This document shows, one piece after another, positions 13,270 through 25,960 of a stretch of DNA of 64,000 nt. The number at the start of each line of letters is the position of its first letter. Positions within the stretch are counted from its first letter, which is position 1. The notes beneath the pieces are model-generated. The model made no database searches. It had not been told where the DNA came from and was given only the letters and a program-made list of their open reading frames with translations. The stretch comes from Syngnathus acus. Taxonomy: Eukaryota; Chordata; Actinopteri; Syngnathiformes; Syngnathidae. Where the stretch lies: positions 10,754,193 to 10,818,192 of the forward strand of contig NC_051088.1 of the NCBI RefSeq assembly GCF_901709675.1. Reading direction: 5' to 3'. Both the position numbers and the translations under genes were made by a program.

Positions 13270-13345
13270 TATACATAGATAGATAGATAGATAGATAGAT
13301 CTTTATTGTCATTGTCACACATATACAACGAAATTTAAAAAGTGC
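13270..13345 (-). mobile_element. LINE/SINE-type 3' tail joined to a GATA microsatellite
   Basis: In reverse complement the order is AAATTTCGTTGTATATGTG, TGACAATGACAATAAAGA, then (TATC)n. A short conserved tail ending in AATAAAGA and then a tetranucleotide repeat is typical of 5'-truncated non-LTR retroposons in fish. The exact family is not determined. Confidence 0.6.
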
Positions 13346-14302
13346 CAACCGATCAGAGCATGATATTATATTATATATTATTATATTATACATGAATTTA
13401 TTCAAGTAAATAATTGAATAACTAAAGTGGGGAGGCCATTACGGCATGCAATATCGTCAGAACACTTTGGCTGCTTTTTAACAATTTTGTGACCATCATT
13501 GTAAACTTTTGTTTGGCCTTGTTATCGCTGTAAAACTCGCAACCACCTCAATTGCTTTATGGCTTCATCCCCTCGCTCACCCACACAAAAGCACATGATT
13601 AACATGCAAACATTGAAGCTAATGCGATGCTAAATGATCTGCGTGTGAAGGAACGCAGACAGTAACGAATACACCCTCCCCCCCACTTTTTTCCCCCCAC
13701 CTATGCAGGAACATGTTGAATTACCTTGTCACTAGGCAATTATTTGTCCTGTCCTGGCTTTGGAGTGATGCAAATTACTTTAAGTGCACTTTGGGGCCGC
13801 CATTGCGATAATGATGATTGCTGCCATGCTCTGACACACAAATATTCCTCTATACCTTTTGAGAGAGGGGCTGCTTTTGCATCCTTGCAACCCTAAAAAA
13901 AAAGTCAGCACTTTAAGTGGGGAATTCAAGATGTGGCAGCTGACAAACAACTCAGACTGATGGTTGTGTGCTCAAGCAACAAAGAACAGACAAGATAGGA
14001 ATGTTTTTCAATCTCTTCGGGACTGGGCCACATTCAGATCCTGCAAGATGTCATTTCATCAGTCTCACTTGCATTTCCAACAAATGAAGGCATTCATTTT
14101 CTCCACTCCTCATAATGTAATTACACCTCTGAACCAGGGGGTGTCACTCCGTGCTTCGCTGTTCAGCCGTTAGTGGGTCATATTGATTGCACAGCAGATG
14201 AAAGTGTGCAAATGCAAAGGTAAGGGATGCACAAGTGGTCTAATTTCCTCCAATTCTTCAAACTTTAATTGGTCTCTGTGTCTTTGTGTGTCTGAGACTT
14301 AC

Positions 14303-14403
14303 ATGTTGTGCAGCACACACCAGCCGCAATGCGGGTCCCCGGAGCTGAGGCACTCGCCACACGTCCCGTACTGCTCACAGGACTCGATGGGAACTTGGGT
14401 CAC
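14303..14403 (-). CDS. plxna2: Plexin A2 exon: first half of the first PSI domain
   Basis: This 101-nt exon starts in phase 0 after an acceptor tttcctatttgtttctag and ends after AAC AT at a gtaagt donor (phase 2). It encodes 33 residues and two bases. The peptide starts [12 protein letters not shown] and contains [15 protein letters not shown]. Its five cysteines, with the CGWC motif, are the first five of the eight-cysteine PSI (plexin-semaphorin-integrin) knot that follows Sema and orients it on the stalk. [14 protein letters not shown] agrees closely with remembered plexin A2; plexin A1 has a different segment (CELCLGSRDPHCGW). It joins in frame to the Sema exon at 35702-35836 (SERQ then VTQV) and to the exon at 7421-7544, which supplies the remaining three cysteines. 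No stop or frameshift is present. Confidence 0.96.
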
Positions 14404-14627
14404 CTAGAAACAAATAGGAAAGCAATACTTCAATTTAGCCACCTAAGCGAACAAGAAAAGACAAAAGACAAACGAGCAATGGGGGAAAATGTCCTTTTGA
14501 GTTGATGTATTCAAGGCAAATTGTCTATCTGTACAGATGAGAATGAAAGCGGTGTTGTTTTTGTATAGTATCCAACTGACAAAACAATTGAAACAAAATC
14601 AGATTTTTCTTTAAAGAAAGCAGATAG

Positions 14628-14986
14628 AGGCGGCTCGGTGGCGCACTGGGTAGCACGTCCGCCTCACAGTTAGGAGGGTGCGGGTTCGATTCCACCTCCG
14701 GCCCTCCCTGTGTGGGGCATGTTCTCCCCGGGCCCGCGTGGGTTTTCTCCGGGCACTCCGGTTTCCTCCCACATCCCAAAAAACATGCTTGGTAGGCCGA
14801 TTGAGCACTCCAAATTGTCCCTAGGTGTGAGTGCGAGTGCAAATGGTTGTTTGTCTCTGTGTGCCCTGCGATTGGCTGGCAACCGGTTCAGGGTGTCCCC
14901 CGCCTAATGCCCGTTGACGGCTGGGATAGGCTCCAGCACACCTGCGACCCCCGTGGGGACTAAGCGGTTCAGAAAATGGATGGATG
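14628..14986 (+). mobile_element. Intact tRNA-derived SINE with 12-bp target duplication
   Basis: The head has an RNA polymerase III A box (TGGCGCACTGGG) and a perfect B box (GGTTCGATTCC), so it derives from a tRNA. The body contains CATGTTCTCC, TTTTCTCCGGGCACTCC and GGATAGGCTCCAGCACACC, and the tail is GAAAATGGATGGATG. The element is flanked by identical 12-bp copies of GAAAGCAGATAG at 14616-14627 and 14987-14998, the signature of target-primed reverse transcription. It is the best preserved of several copies here. The short open frames across it are not genes. The TSD and boxes are read directly; I do not assign a Repbase family name. Confidence 0.92.
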
Positions 14987-16411
14987 GAAAGCAGATAGGC
15001 AAACGAGCCTGAAGCTACAAGCGAACCCTCTTCACATTCAAATACTTCTTCACAAACAAAATTCAATGATCAATCTCACGCAGCTACAAACGACACTACA
15101 ATCCCAACAGTCTTCAGCATCATTCACATATGATGACATTATGAGGTTATTCCCCCAACAGAAATGACCTAATGTGTCGATTCTTTCTTTGAGTGAATAA
15201 TATGAACGTTTGTACGTCGCTGTCAAGTAGGAAGCAACTGTCGCCTTGATAGCCAGCCAGATCAAGAACCAGCAGTGAGCAGCTGGGATCAGTTGGCCTG
15301 CAGAGAGAGGCTTCTCGTGCCATCACTTGGCTTTCGTCTGCACCACGGCATCTGTCCACTAAGGTGGAGGCAGTCCGTGGCCACACTTAAAAAACACAAA
15401 AGTGCCTTTTTACAAGGTTAAGATGTGTTTCGAACACCAAAACAAGACAGCCGTCTCGTAAGTGGATGTGTTTAGGATTCTTGTTCATAGTAGAGAACAC
15501 GGTGACACCACTTTAGATAAAAATGATGGAAAGGACATTTTTCAGCGTCAGATTAACATCTCACTCCTGTCTTTCTTGCCTCTCCATTGCCTCGCTGGCT
15601 AATGACAACAAGGTCTGACAGAGTGCAGCCGAGATCAATAGCTCATGAGCTGCTTCTGTACAATTGACGATGGCTCGGATGAACGGGTGAAAATAACAAT
15701 CGGAGTGGTTTTTGGAAACGTGCACTGGGCTGGCGACTGTGGTGAGCTTTTTGGCGTGCGCAAAGGAAGCCAAATATGTGCTTTGTTCTATCGAAGACAG
15801 TTTAGAGGTTTAAATGAACCTAACCTCCATGTTGAGATAATTACTACTAACATATCACGTCTTTTTGGGATGCAGAGTTATTGAGTCATTTATTTATGAA
15901 AGTGTTTTAGTAATCGTGTGTTTTTTTAAAGATTTAACATCACATATTTTGTACTATAGCCATCTTTGTCTGAAGCCTCCTCCTAGACAATGTTTGCAAA
16001 TGAGGCTGATTGGCATGAATTACGGTAAGTACGCAACTGAAAACCAATGACACAGGAGGGGGTGGTGTGTGTACATCTTGTCAGTCCCTGGGGCTAGACT
16101 GTAAGAAATTCATGCCAGTTATCAAGTACTATAGGGAAAATAAGAAAATAGAATCAAACTAATTCAGAAATATTCATTGAATTTATTATTTATGATTAAT
16201 ATGTTCATCGATATCTTTGTAACAAACATTTAATAGAAGAGAACAATGACTAATTATGTAATAATCATACATTTGTTTAGTAGGCACTGTTGAGTAATAT
16301 TAACAAGAATTTTGCAATTTAGCCTTTGATAATGCAAATATGCATGTTTTTGCAAATATGTCAGATGCGTAAGTTTTGGTACAAACAAGCACACAAAAAA
16401 CAAACAAGCAG

Positions 16412-16460
<49 letters not shown>

Positions 16461-16468
16461 TAAATAAA
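16412..16468. repeat. GTAA/AAAT tetranucleotide microsatellite
   Basis: A run of GTAA units that changes to AAAT units near its right end. Confidence 0.97.
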
Positions 16469-18684
16469 GTCTTCAATCAACAAACTCTTTCAGTTCTTCA
16501 ATGAACCAAACTCCCAAGTTTCTATGACTATATTTTGAGTTCTAGCCAAACTCAACATTTTATTTATGTTTTAATGAACCTAACGTATAGGTTTTTGTAA
16601 TGACCGAATGCAGTTAAGTCTTTGACTTTCCTAAAGTATCCTCCTGTACATCCAGTACATTTATTCTAATACAATTTAGAGACTTCACTGAATCCAACAT
16701 ATGGCCAAAAGAGCAAAGCTGACATCCCGTAATGTATTCTCAAATCCAGGACCTTGTGTTGTGGCAGCAAGGCTACACACTCATCTACTGAGTTGCTCCT
16801 TCACAATATCATATTAAATGTAGCTGACAGCAAACTCTGGCCTCAGCTGCCGTGAAGAGCACTCTTCCAGACTGTATCATATCAGTTCTTTGTTTAATCC
16901 TTGCTCCTCAAAGGCTCAATAACCCCCCACCTGTCTGACCGCCAACAGCAACAGAGTGACAAGATGGGGTGGGGGGGCTACAGTTGAGGGAGGGGGACAA
17001 AGAGAGCCATTGACACTGCGGGACAATCCCGACACTGTGCACAGGGATGCTCCTGTTAGACTAACCCCCCATCACCTCAAGGAGGACTTGCTTGGGGACA
17101 AACAGGTGGCGCGCCGTAATGAGTTGCAGACACGGTCACATCAGTGGCAGAGGCGCTGACTGATGACCAACACGGCCGCCGGCTAACAGCGAGTTGCAGC
17201 AAAAGCGGTGGTACTCATGCATAGCCTGGTCTAGTTCGGATTATCTAACCAATTAGCTAGAACACTGCTGTTGTTCTACACTGCACCCACCTTTGGAAAC
17301 TTAATTACTGAATCCTGTTTAAACTTCGTTTGAAATCCATAAAGGGCCCTTTCCTACCACTTTGCTGTGCCCGTAAGCTCCATTCACTAGACTGACTCTA
17401 AATTATGTTTATCATTTATCCAATAATAAACTAATTTCCGACTAGGTGACCATGAAAAATGTGATTTGTTTTGGTTTTACGACAGAGGCATGAAAACATT
17501 TACCTTGAATAGCCAATTTGAGTTGGACTAAATACTTTAGGCACCCCTGAGAAAAAGAGGTAGCCTTTAGAGATTGGGAAAGGTGAAAGTTGAACAGCCA
17601 GTGGACAGCCAAACATAAACTAAATACAAAAATGTTACAGTAAAACAAATAGGAGAGTTGAAAAATAAGAGTATTTACTGCTGTTTAGTGCATTGTACAG
17701 AGAGCAGCATGGGCCAGCAGTGCTGTAAATGTGGGGAGGGGGTGGTGATGTTGGGGGAATACAGCAGCTGTTGCTCAGCACACGCTACAGTCACTCAACA
17801 CAGCAGGGCTGCACAATGATGCTTCTTCTCCTGCATTAGTGTATGCGTGTGTGTGTGTAAGGGTCTGTGTGTGTGCGTTCGCACGGTGTCATAAAACCTG
17901 TTTGCACAGATCTTTGTTTTTGGGGAAGACACGCAGCGGTGGCCCAGACGACCTCCGCTGACCTGCGGGGGAATGTTAGCGAGAGAGCCTCCGCTCCCGG
18001 CAAATGAATGCTAATACAATAGTAGCTTAAGATGACCTAAGCAGGGGTGCTATTTAAGAACTGAAGTTGCACTCTATTGTCTGACAATGTCAACGACTGC
18101 TGGCAGCAGAAGGGTTAACATAACAGATCAGGCTGAATGGGCTTCCATTATTAACGCAGTTTCAATGCAGCTTTGGATGTGTCAAAAAAGCTACAGTGTG
18201 CTGTCATGTTAAAAACAGCTTCAATTGGATGCCACATTGACTTTTAATATGGTGAACAGGGACTCTGGCGTTGCCATGGAGACCGCAGATATAATACTGG
18301 TGGACCAACCAGGACACTTCTCGTGCCTTTTTCGAGTGACCATCAGTGCTACTATTGTGTGCTTTGTTGGTAAAACTACATTCAAAGGGTTTTTTTTTCC
18401 CTCCAAGACATGACGTTGTAACACAGATGACACAGGGGTGGCATTTCATCACTACGGCTGTTTATATTTTCACAAAGGCGTTGAAGGAGTGTCCCCAGTG
18501 GTATGAAGGTGTTTCCGCGATGGCACTGACAATGTACGTGCTTTTGCAAGAGAGGCTTTCAGAGTCTCAGAGGCATTACTGTGCAATAACATCCTGCTCT
18601 TCACACCTTTTGAATTTGTCTACACTGTTTTTGCCATTATTCACATGTCCTGAGTGTTGTTAGTCACCTATATGTTGAACAGAG

Positions 18685-18768
18685 GGTGTGTTTTACCGAA
18701 GTCAAATTCCTTGTTTGGCACGCTCAAACATGGCGAATAAAAACTCTTGAATCTTGAATTTGTTTCTA
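18685..18768 (+). mobile_element. LINE-type 3' tail
   Basis: The sequence TTACCGAAGTCAAATTCCTTG followed by a spacer and GGCGAATAAAAACTCTTGAATCTTGAAT matches the conserved 3' end of teleost non-LTR elements, which ends in short TTGAATC-like repeats. Only the tail is present. L2/CR1 is my best guess, not established. Confidence 0.55.
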
Positions 18769-20299
18769 TGTCTTTGTGACAGATGACAAATGGCTCCATT
18801 TCAGTGCCTCCATGCCTCTACCGAGAGACCCGGCCAACGTCCGCCGCAGCTCAGTGATGGATGGCTGAGCAGCGACAGCTGAGGAGAAGAAAGAACCAGA
18901 GAGAATAAAGGTGGATAAAGGAGAACTGAGTGAAGTGGAAATGTCCCATTGCTCTGTTGTTGTGAGGAGACCTGCTCTATGTGGTACCAGATGCGCCTCT
19001 CTGTGATGAGGCGACAAATAGAGAAAGAAAAAAGTCCCACTGTCAGCAGTAATGCACAGGAAGCTATTTTGTGGGCTGTTTCCAAGGCAACGGTGTAGGG
19101 CTCTGACCTCAGGAAGAAGCCCGTGCGAACGCCGGGCACCTCCAATCTTCAAAACCCCTCGGCAGTACGTGGTGAAACATCTGGCACCTTTGGGATCTCC
19201 TTTACCTCCTTTTAAAGATGTATAGACATGCACATTGAGTCCTCCACGCCATGCTTTCTATATTTAATGAGGGCTAGCCAGGCTACCACATCACTGGAAT
19301 GAGCAACATCGATCACCGACACAATACCATTGCAGCACAGAGGGGCGAGTGAGACTGGAGCGTATCAGCCAGTGTTTGCAAAGGACACGAGCACAAAAGA
19401 TGAGCAAATACTCCCAGTTCAAAAATCTAAGAGCCCCTTAAATCCCCCGTAACCACCATTTTTTGATGAGCCATCTCAAATCATACACCTTAGGTAAAAT
19501 AATGATTACAAGATTAATGACTACACAAAGTCATAACTAAGAATAAAGATGTACTCTAACTCAGACAATAAAGACACAATAATAAAAACCGTAGAGTTGC
19601 ATGAGGTGTATAATAAAGGTAGATAAATATGTAACTAATAAAATAAAAAACATGGTCTAAAAATACATGTAGAGTATGTTACATTTTCTAAAACGCAGTT
19701 TCAAATGTGTTTGAGATACCGTCAAAGCATACTGATAGCTATGACGTTGGCTAGCATCAGACATTGGATTTAGGGACAAACCAGGAATAAGTGGTGTGGC
19801 TCCACTGAGCCCTCCGAGCCTTGCCTTGCCACAACCGCAAGGATATTTGCTTCCAAGCCCACATTGCGGGAGCAAATATGTAAAAGTAAAAAAAATGGCA
19901 TTCGCATGCGGATAGAACAGCAGGACTTAAAGATCCAAAATAAAACAAAGAAACTCAGCGCGAGGTCGGACATCCAACTGTCTCCCTGGCCGCAGACAGC
20001 TCTATTTCACAGCACAAGGAAGTGCTTTCACAGTGTTGTTGCAGATGTCAAGGGGTTGGCCGACAAGCTGTTTGACACAAACACATTTTGTCTCGAAATA
20101 TACGGCATTGATTTTTTTTGTCCTGCTCTTATTAAGTTGCAGTGTGGGAAGTCAACGTAGGATAGGTTGGGGGTGAAAGAAAATTTGAGAATTCAAAGAT
20201 ATACAGTAGAGCACACAATTGTGAGCTCTCCCTTAAGATTTGTTATGTTAGTAATGCTACAGTGACCACATAAGCATCCCAACTCACATTACCACCTAT

Positions 20300-20360
20300 G
20301 GACAATTTAGAGTCGCCCAGTGGACCTAGCAGGCATGTTTTTGGAATGAGGAAGAAAGTA
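20300..20360 (-). mobile_element. SINE fragment
   Basis: The plus-strand words ACCTATGGACAATTTAGAGT and GCATGTTTTTGGAAT correspond to the middle of the tRNA-derived SINE in reverse orientation. Both ends are lost. Confidence 0.55.
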
Positions 20361-20919
20361 AATAGTGCCTTCAGAAAACCTTAGCAAGTGTGCTGAATAT
20401 TTAAATAGTTGAGCCAGAGTTTATTGCAGAGAACCTTGCCACCTTTGCAGCCCTTCAGTAGAACAAACACACAGAACAACTAACAACCCCAACACTTATT
20501 CGAAATATGACCTGCATAGTATTTAAATGGTTTGTGATGACCAACACTTGACCCTATGGTTTCCTATGGCATCATTTTTTACTCAAGTACCTTTGATCAG
20601 TATGTGCCTATTGGTTTTAAATTATGAATGCCCTGTAAAGGGTTAAGAGAGCTCACATTGACATGAGACCAGATTTCAAAATGACATGGTTGGGAAAATC
20701 AAGAGCTTTAAAACCACTATTTTGACTGCCACATACTTTGGTCCATGTCTATCCTACATAATCAAACGGACATACACATGGATTTTGTTCATCAAATTTG
20801 GCCAAGGCTTCGGGATGTGGGGCGAGTGGAAACATCAGCAAGGAAGATTTTGGGGTACTATTTGTGGTTTTCAATCCAAACCAACCATCTTAATACAGCT
20901 CTCATGAAGCCATCAGATC

Positions 20920-21066
20920 CCTTCCTTCCTTCCTTCCTTCCTTCCTTCCTTCCTTCCTTCCTTCCTTCCTTCCTTCCTTCCTTCCTTCCTTCCTTCCTTC
21001 CTTCCTTCCTTCCTTCCTTCCTTCCTTCCTTCCTTCCTTCCTTCCTTTCTTCCTTGCTTCCTTCCC
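20920..21066. repeat. TTCC tetranucleotide tract
   Basis: About 145 bp of nearly perfect TTCC units. The plus-strand FLPS and minus-strand KEGR repeat frames across it are repeat artefacts. Confidence 0.98.
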
Positions 21067-23175
21067 AACTTCCTCTCTTGCATGGTGACGAATTAGAGCC
21101 GACGTGAGTGAGCGTCGTCTCACATTACAGGATTAATCAACAGGAGGTCCTTGGTGAGTCTCCAAACTTTGTTTCATCTCCCAAATTCACTTCCAAGCAA
21201 GACAAGCTCCCAAAAATGTTATTTCTATGTTAAACAACCACAAACAAGTTCTGGAGTGGGGATTTAGAGGGTATTGAAAGGCTTCCAACCCAACATCTCC
21301 TGAGAATTTAGTGCCTCCTCTTGGCACGGCAAGGATTGTGGGGACTCATCGGGAGTAAGAGAGTGGAGAAAAAAAAGAGGAGGGGTCAGACGTCGGCCCC
21401 ACTGACCGCTGCTTGAACTCAAGTCACAGTCCTGCATTAATGCTGACCCTCTGGTCATGATGGTGAATATAAAGCGGTAATAATATACTTCAATGTGTTC
21501 CGCTGACTTCTAATTGCACACTCATTAGTGTCTTCTCTCATCTGGGCCAAACTCTTGTTCTTTTCCCATGTCCAATATTATAATTTCACACAAAACACGA
21601 GTCAGCACTCCAAAAACATGAGATGCAAATTCACCTTGAACTAAAAACCAAGATAAGTGAATGATTGATGAACAGGGGTCCTGTGTTTGTTATGTACTTA
21701 AGTGGTAGCATGAACAGATGCAGCATGACTTAGATGTTTGAAGAGATGCAAGAGCTCACAGCAAAGGAGAAATAAAGGAGAAGACACTGGAAGAGATGCA
21801 GGGGGGGGGCAGAAACAAAATGGGAGGAGACAAGTCAATGCCCATGGAGAGACACAGTGAGAGCAAAGCAAATAAGTCTAGAATAGCAGACGTCCCGTAG
21901 CAGGGCAAACAGGAACGTGGGCAAAGGAGTGATGAGGAGACACAGAGTGTATAAAACAATAGAGTGAATGAATCAAGCAGTGTGGAGTATAAAGTCAAAG
22001 CGGTCGATGCAGTCAGGAGTGTATCAATTATTTATGTCCTCAATCCTCTTTTTGGACAAGCAAGCAGTCAGGTTGTGCTCCAACTGTGCTTTTGACTGAG
22101 CAGACTACCGAAATTCAAATTTTCCTTGTCCTCTTTCAATTAATTCCTCAATGTTAAGTGAATGGGGCAAGTGTGGCCTGTGTCGCATCCTAAGCAAAGA
22201 TGAAACCCAGCATTCAAGCAAGATCGCATCATACCGCCTTTATTCCTTTTATGACGATGTTTACTTACTGTCAGTCCATCCGTCACACAATATTCTCCTC
22301 CAGCTTGCCTCAGGCTTGGCGAGGGTTAACTCCTCACACCGGAATTTCGATGAATTTCTCGACTGTCTGTCAGTGTGTGTCTCGCGCTCTCTCTCGGCGG
22401 GATTCCCGGCTGTCAATGCGGCCGCTAATGAGGAAGCCGCCAAGGCCATTGCACATCAACAAGCGTGAGGATGTGTGTGTGTTTGTAGTATACGGGAAGT
22501 GTGTGAGGGATAAGAGGTCCTGCTTGCTACACTTATTGATGTCTGTCAACAAGCATGTGCACTGATCGGAGGAGAAGGTCCGCGGAGGGTCTGGATGGTG
22601 CTTATGTTTGACGGTATGTCTGCATAATGTGAAAACTGTAAATCATGTACATTTTCGTGGACAATCATGAAACTCCACCATAGCAAATAATGCCACATAC
22701 AAATAAGCCTTTTGAACTACTTGTCATGGAGGTTACAGAGAACCTATCACAGCTGACTGAGCTGTTCACCAGTCAAAACACGGCACATCTCGCAGAAAAA
22801 AACATCCACATTCACATTTAGACAATGGGCTATCTTTAAACAACCCAACACTAGCACTCCTGCCACCTACTGCTGTGGATGTGTAATCACGCTTTGTTCT
22901 TGTATGGCAAACAACCACACAAACAAAACAAAAAATTGGACCGTGCCCCCATACTGATTTTTGAGAAGGACTGGCATAGATAGATGATTCATTCATTCAA
23001 TGATTCATTATTTGCAGTACACAGATCATTTTCTGGTCACATGATTTGGACAATTTCCTGCAGCACACCTGATGCCCCATCTCTCCGGGCACACAAATGT
23101 GCCTCATGGCACTTTAGTTGGGAAGCAGTGCTCGACTGTACTACCCCAGCAAAAAGTAACTGGCCTGCTCAATAC

Positions 23176-23546
23176 TGTCACGTCCGTGCCAGAGGACGCT
23201 CAGCCGGCAACTTCCTCAGCCACACCCCTTTCATTACCGTAATGTCTGTCACCTACTTCCTCATGTATTTAAACCCCGCCCGTGTGTTTCACCCTGTCGG
23301 TGTCTACTGTTGTTTCCCGTTTGTGTCCGCACCTCTTGTGCCTTCGTCTATTTCCCCCCGGGTCTCGTGTGGAGGCTCACGGTCAGAACCTCTCCCTAGT
23401 CTGTTCTTAGTCCGAGGGGAATTCCATTTCCCGCTCGCTGTCCATGAGCCTCTTTCCGTCTGTGTCTTTGTTCGTCTTCCCCCTTCCCTTCAATAAACCC
23501 TGGTCCAAACTGCATTTGGTCGCCCTGCTCCACTCATTCCATGACA
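23176..23546 (+). mobile_element. Solo LTR (retrotransposon, Gypsy-like)
   Basis: The 371-bp element begins TGTCACGTCC and ends CATTCCATGACA, giving TG...CA termini with a TGTCA/TGACA inverted repeat. It is flanked by AATAC (23171-23175) and AACAC (23547-23551), a 5-bp target duplication with one mismatch. Inside are a TATA-like TATTTAAACC near 23266-23276 and an AATAAA polyadenylation signal near 23492-23497, in the right order for U3-R-U5. No second LTR, primer-binding site or pol sequence is adjacent, so it is a solo LTR left by recombination. The 5-bp duplication favours a Ty3/Gypsy origin; this is an inference. Confidence 0.82.
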
Positions 23547-25639
23547 AACACAGTGCTTCCACACGCTTATTGGGGAAAAAGAAAAAGAAGACAGCCACTG
23601 ATCTCCAGCAGCGAGAGGCAAAAAGCCTACATGTCTTTGTTTGGTAGGAGAAGAAAATCAACACAACGTGCCCATGCTGCAGCCTTGTCTATGCGCGCGT
23701 GTGTGTGTCACTCAGACAGGCTCTGCCAAATTAACTGCTCCCCACTTGCTTCAGCTGGAATAAATAAATCCTTCATCTGCGAGTTCCCCCACCTTTCAGG
23801 GCAAATTAGAGCTGTTGCATTGGATTTCTGCCCCAAATCCCACACACAGCTCTGTTACCACAAGGTAACCTAGTGGCTCTGATTTACAAGTCAAGTCAAG
23901 AAGAAAGGTAATCTTTCAAAAGGCTGCCTTATCTGCCCATGTGTTCTTTCAAATAATCCGCCTGCAATATTGCACAGATGCACAGCATGCCATCCTTCCA
24001 TCCATCCTCCTTTGGTGTGACTATAACCATTCAGAAACAGGTCTTTTACTCCCAGTATTTGTCAAGCCCAGTCCCCAAAAGTCGATTTCATCGCAGTACA
24101 TGAATCACAGCAAGACGCCACCCTCTCAACAGTGATTGATGGGCTCCCCAGAGAATGATCCGCCCTCGAATGATCAGATCCAAAAGCCGATATTCGACAG
24201 CTCGTGACAGCATTCGATTGGGGGGGGGTCGTTGTTGGTGGTGGGGGGCTCATCCTGTACATTATCTAGAAATTCCCAATGGCCCCCACAGCCCTGCCAT
24301 TAATGTTTTAGTAAACTAACCGATCAGAAAGGACAAGTGGAAAATTACTTTCCCCAAAATTCCTGCTTAATGTTAAAAGTGTTTGTGGAAATTCTTGTGC
24401 TTACTTCTGAAACCAGACCATTCTTTGAGGATGTGAACTCAAGAAGTATAAAAAAAAAATAAAAAATAAAAAAAAAACTTGAAATGCAATTATAAGTTAG
24501 CGGGCTCTCCAAAATCAGTGGCCTCTGACCTCACAAATGAACAGAAACTCCCACTGACGCACTCCAACATCTTGTCCGAAGTCTAAAAGTGAAAGAAAAT
24601 ACTAGTGAACCAGAGAAAGATGCAGACACACACAGAGTCTGCGACACTGCATCCATCACCGACGCTCACACTGACAGTTTTGCCAAAGGGAGCTACAGGA
24701 GAGAAGACCGGCAATGTGGGGCTGAGACCTCCCCCTGGATGCTATGTTGACAGGACAGATGAAAAAGGAAGAAGACGTGGCTGGAAAAGACAGAATAATA
24801 CATATACATACATGTTGATCCATTGGGGAGACGGAAGGATTTTATCTCGTCAAGCAGACGACTGTTTGCTGAGCCGTTAGAGGACACGTACAGATTATCG
24901 GGTATTGGCCATAGCACAAACAATGCATCAAGTGCACTCGATGAATACGTCCATACAAACAGAGCTGTTTTACAAGCCTTAGCTCCTCTCTCCAGGGTAA
25001 AAGGAAAAAATAAATAAATCAGTCTTTCAAAGCCAATCGGAAAGGAATCACAGTGACAGTGAAGTAGGCATACTTATAATCACAGTGGAAAAGTAATAAT
25101 AAGTCTTGGGTGAGTAATTAGGGCCGGGCTGCAATATACGCTGTTGGTGGCCACTACCCAAGCTTGCCGTTTCATTTTTAAATATAGCGTTCCCACAACA
25201 TTTGAATCTAGCTATCACCTTGTAGAACAAACAAACTAAGAAAACTTCAAGTGGGCCATTAATTTATACATAGCGCTGATTGCATATCTTTTTTACTAAG
25301 AGTGACACAATAATTTAATACCAAAATTAGCAATAATTTATTCGACAATTAGAAACAAAAGGACTGTAACCATATTACACCCAGCCTGAACAAAATTATT
25401 CCATGCACTAAAAAGGCACAGTATAGAAGAGAAAAATGATGGCTGCACAACCTCTGACATATTATTTCTATTATTTCCACTATAAGATGATAATGACATA
25501 AATAAATCAATAAATGGGTGTAAAATACACAAATCTCAACCACGCATGCTGGCATGGACAAAGCATTATATGAGCTCAACCAACAAACCATATCACATGA
25601 CCGCCCGCACATTACATCGCTGAAAGCCCGACAACACCC

Positions 25640-25960
25640 CCCAATCCAGTTATGGTCCATTCAGCTGCTCCTGTCTGTCTGACTTTCTATGGGCTCTAAT
25701 TAGGCTTGTAAATAATTATTGCAATTAAAGCCTAAAATTAGGAGCAGTGAAACGCCACCATTAGTCCCACAATAAATGCCAGCCCCATTTTGCACAGACC
25801 AAGGAAAGGGTGGGAGACAGTTACGGAGGGGAAAAAAAAATACTGTGCCATTAAATAGTCAGACAGACAGAAATTAAGGGGATGGGAAGAGGAGGGTGCA
25901 TGAAGGTGGCTGACAGACGCACAGCTCTTAATTATGAAGCTGATTAATGTGGCAAAATGG
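25640..25960. promoter_or_regulatory. Candidate non-coding regulatory segment
   Basis: This is apparently unique sequence, dense in homeodomain-type cores (TAATTA, ATTAAT), with an 8-bp inverted repeat TTAGGCTT (25700-25707) and AAGCCTAA (25728-25735) enclosing AATAATTATTGCAATT. The composition resembles vertebrate conserved enhancers. No conservation data were available, so this is a suggestion only. Confidence 0.25.

Larger units (their letters stand above)
7545..14302 (-). other. plxna2: plxna2 intron (6,758 bp)
   Basis: The intron separates the two halves of the first PSI domain. It contains an AT-rich stretch with inverted ATTAATCGA-like words near 8095-8160, a TA microsatellite near 9152-9172, a pogo-like element (9203-9862), SINE fragments (about 10535-10700 and 11887-12200), and a GATA repeat joined to a retroposon tail (13270-13345). 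No nested gene is evident. Confidence 0.85.

Noticed and set aside
14525-15066. Several open frames and a tRNA-like sequence
   Set aside because: They fall within the SINE at 14628-14986. The A and B boxes are present but the sequence does not fold as a complete tRNA gene and continues into the SINE body.
20745-21123. FLPS-rich plus frame and KEGR-rich minus frame
   Set aside because: Both are read-through of the TTCC tract, with no domain or splice evidence.
22984-23496. 170-codon plus-strand open frame
   Set aside because: Most of it lies inside the solo LTR; there is no recognisable protein similarity.
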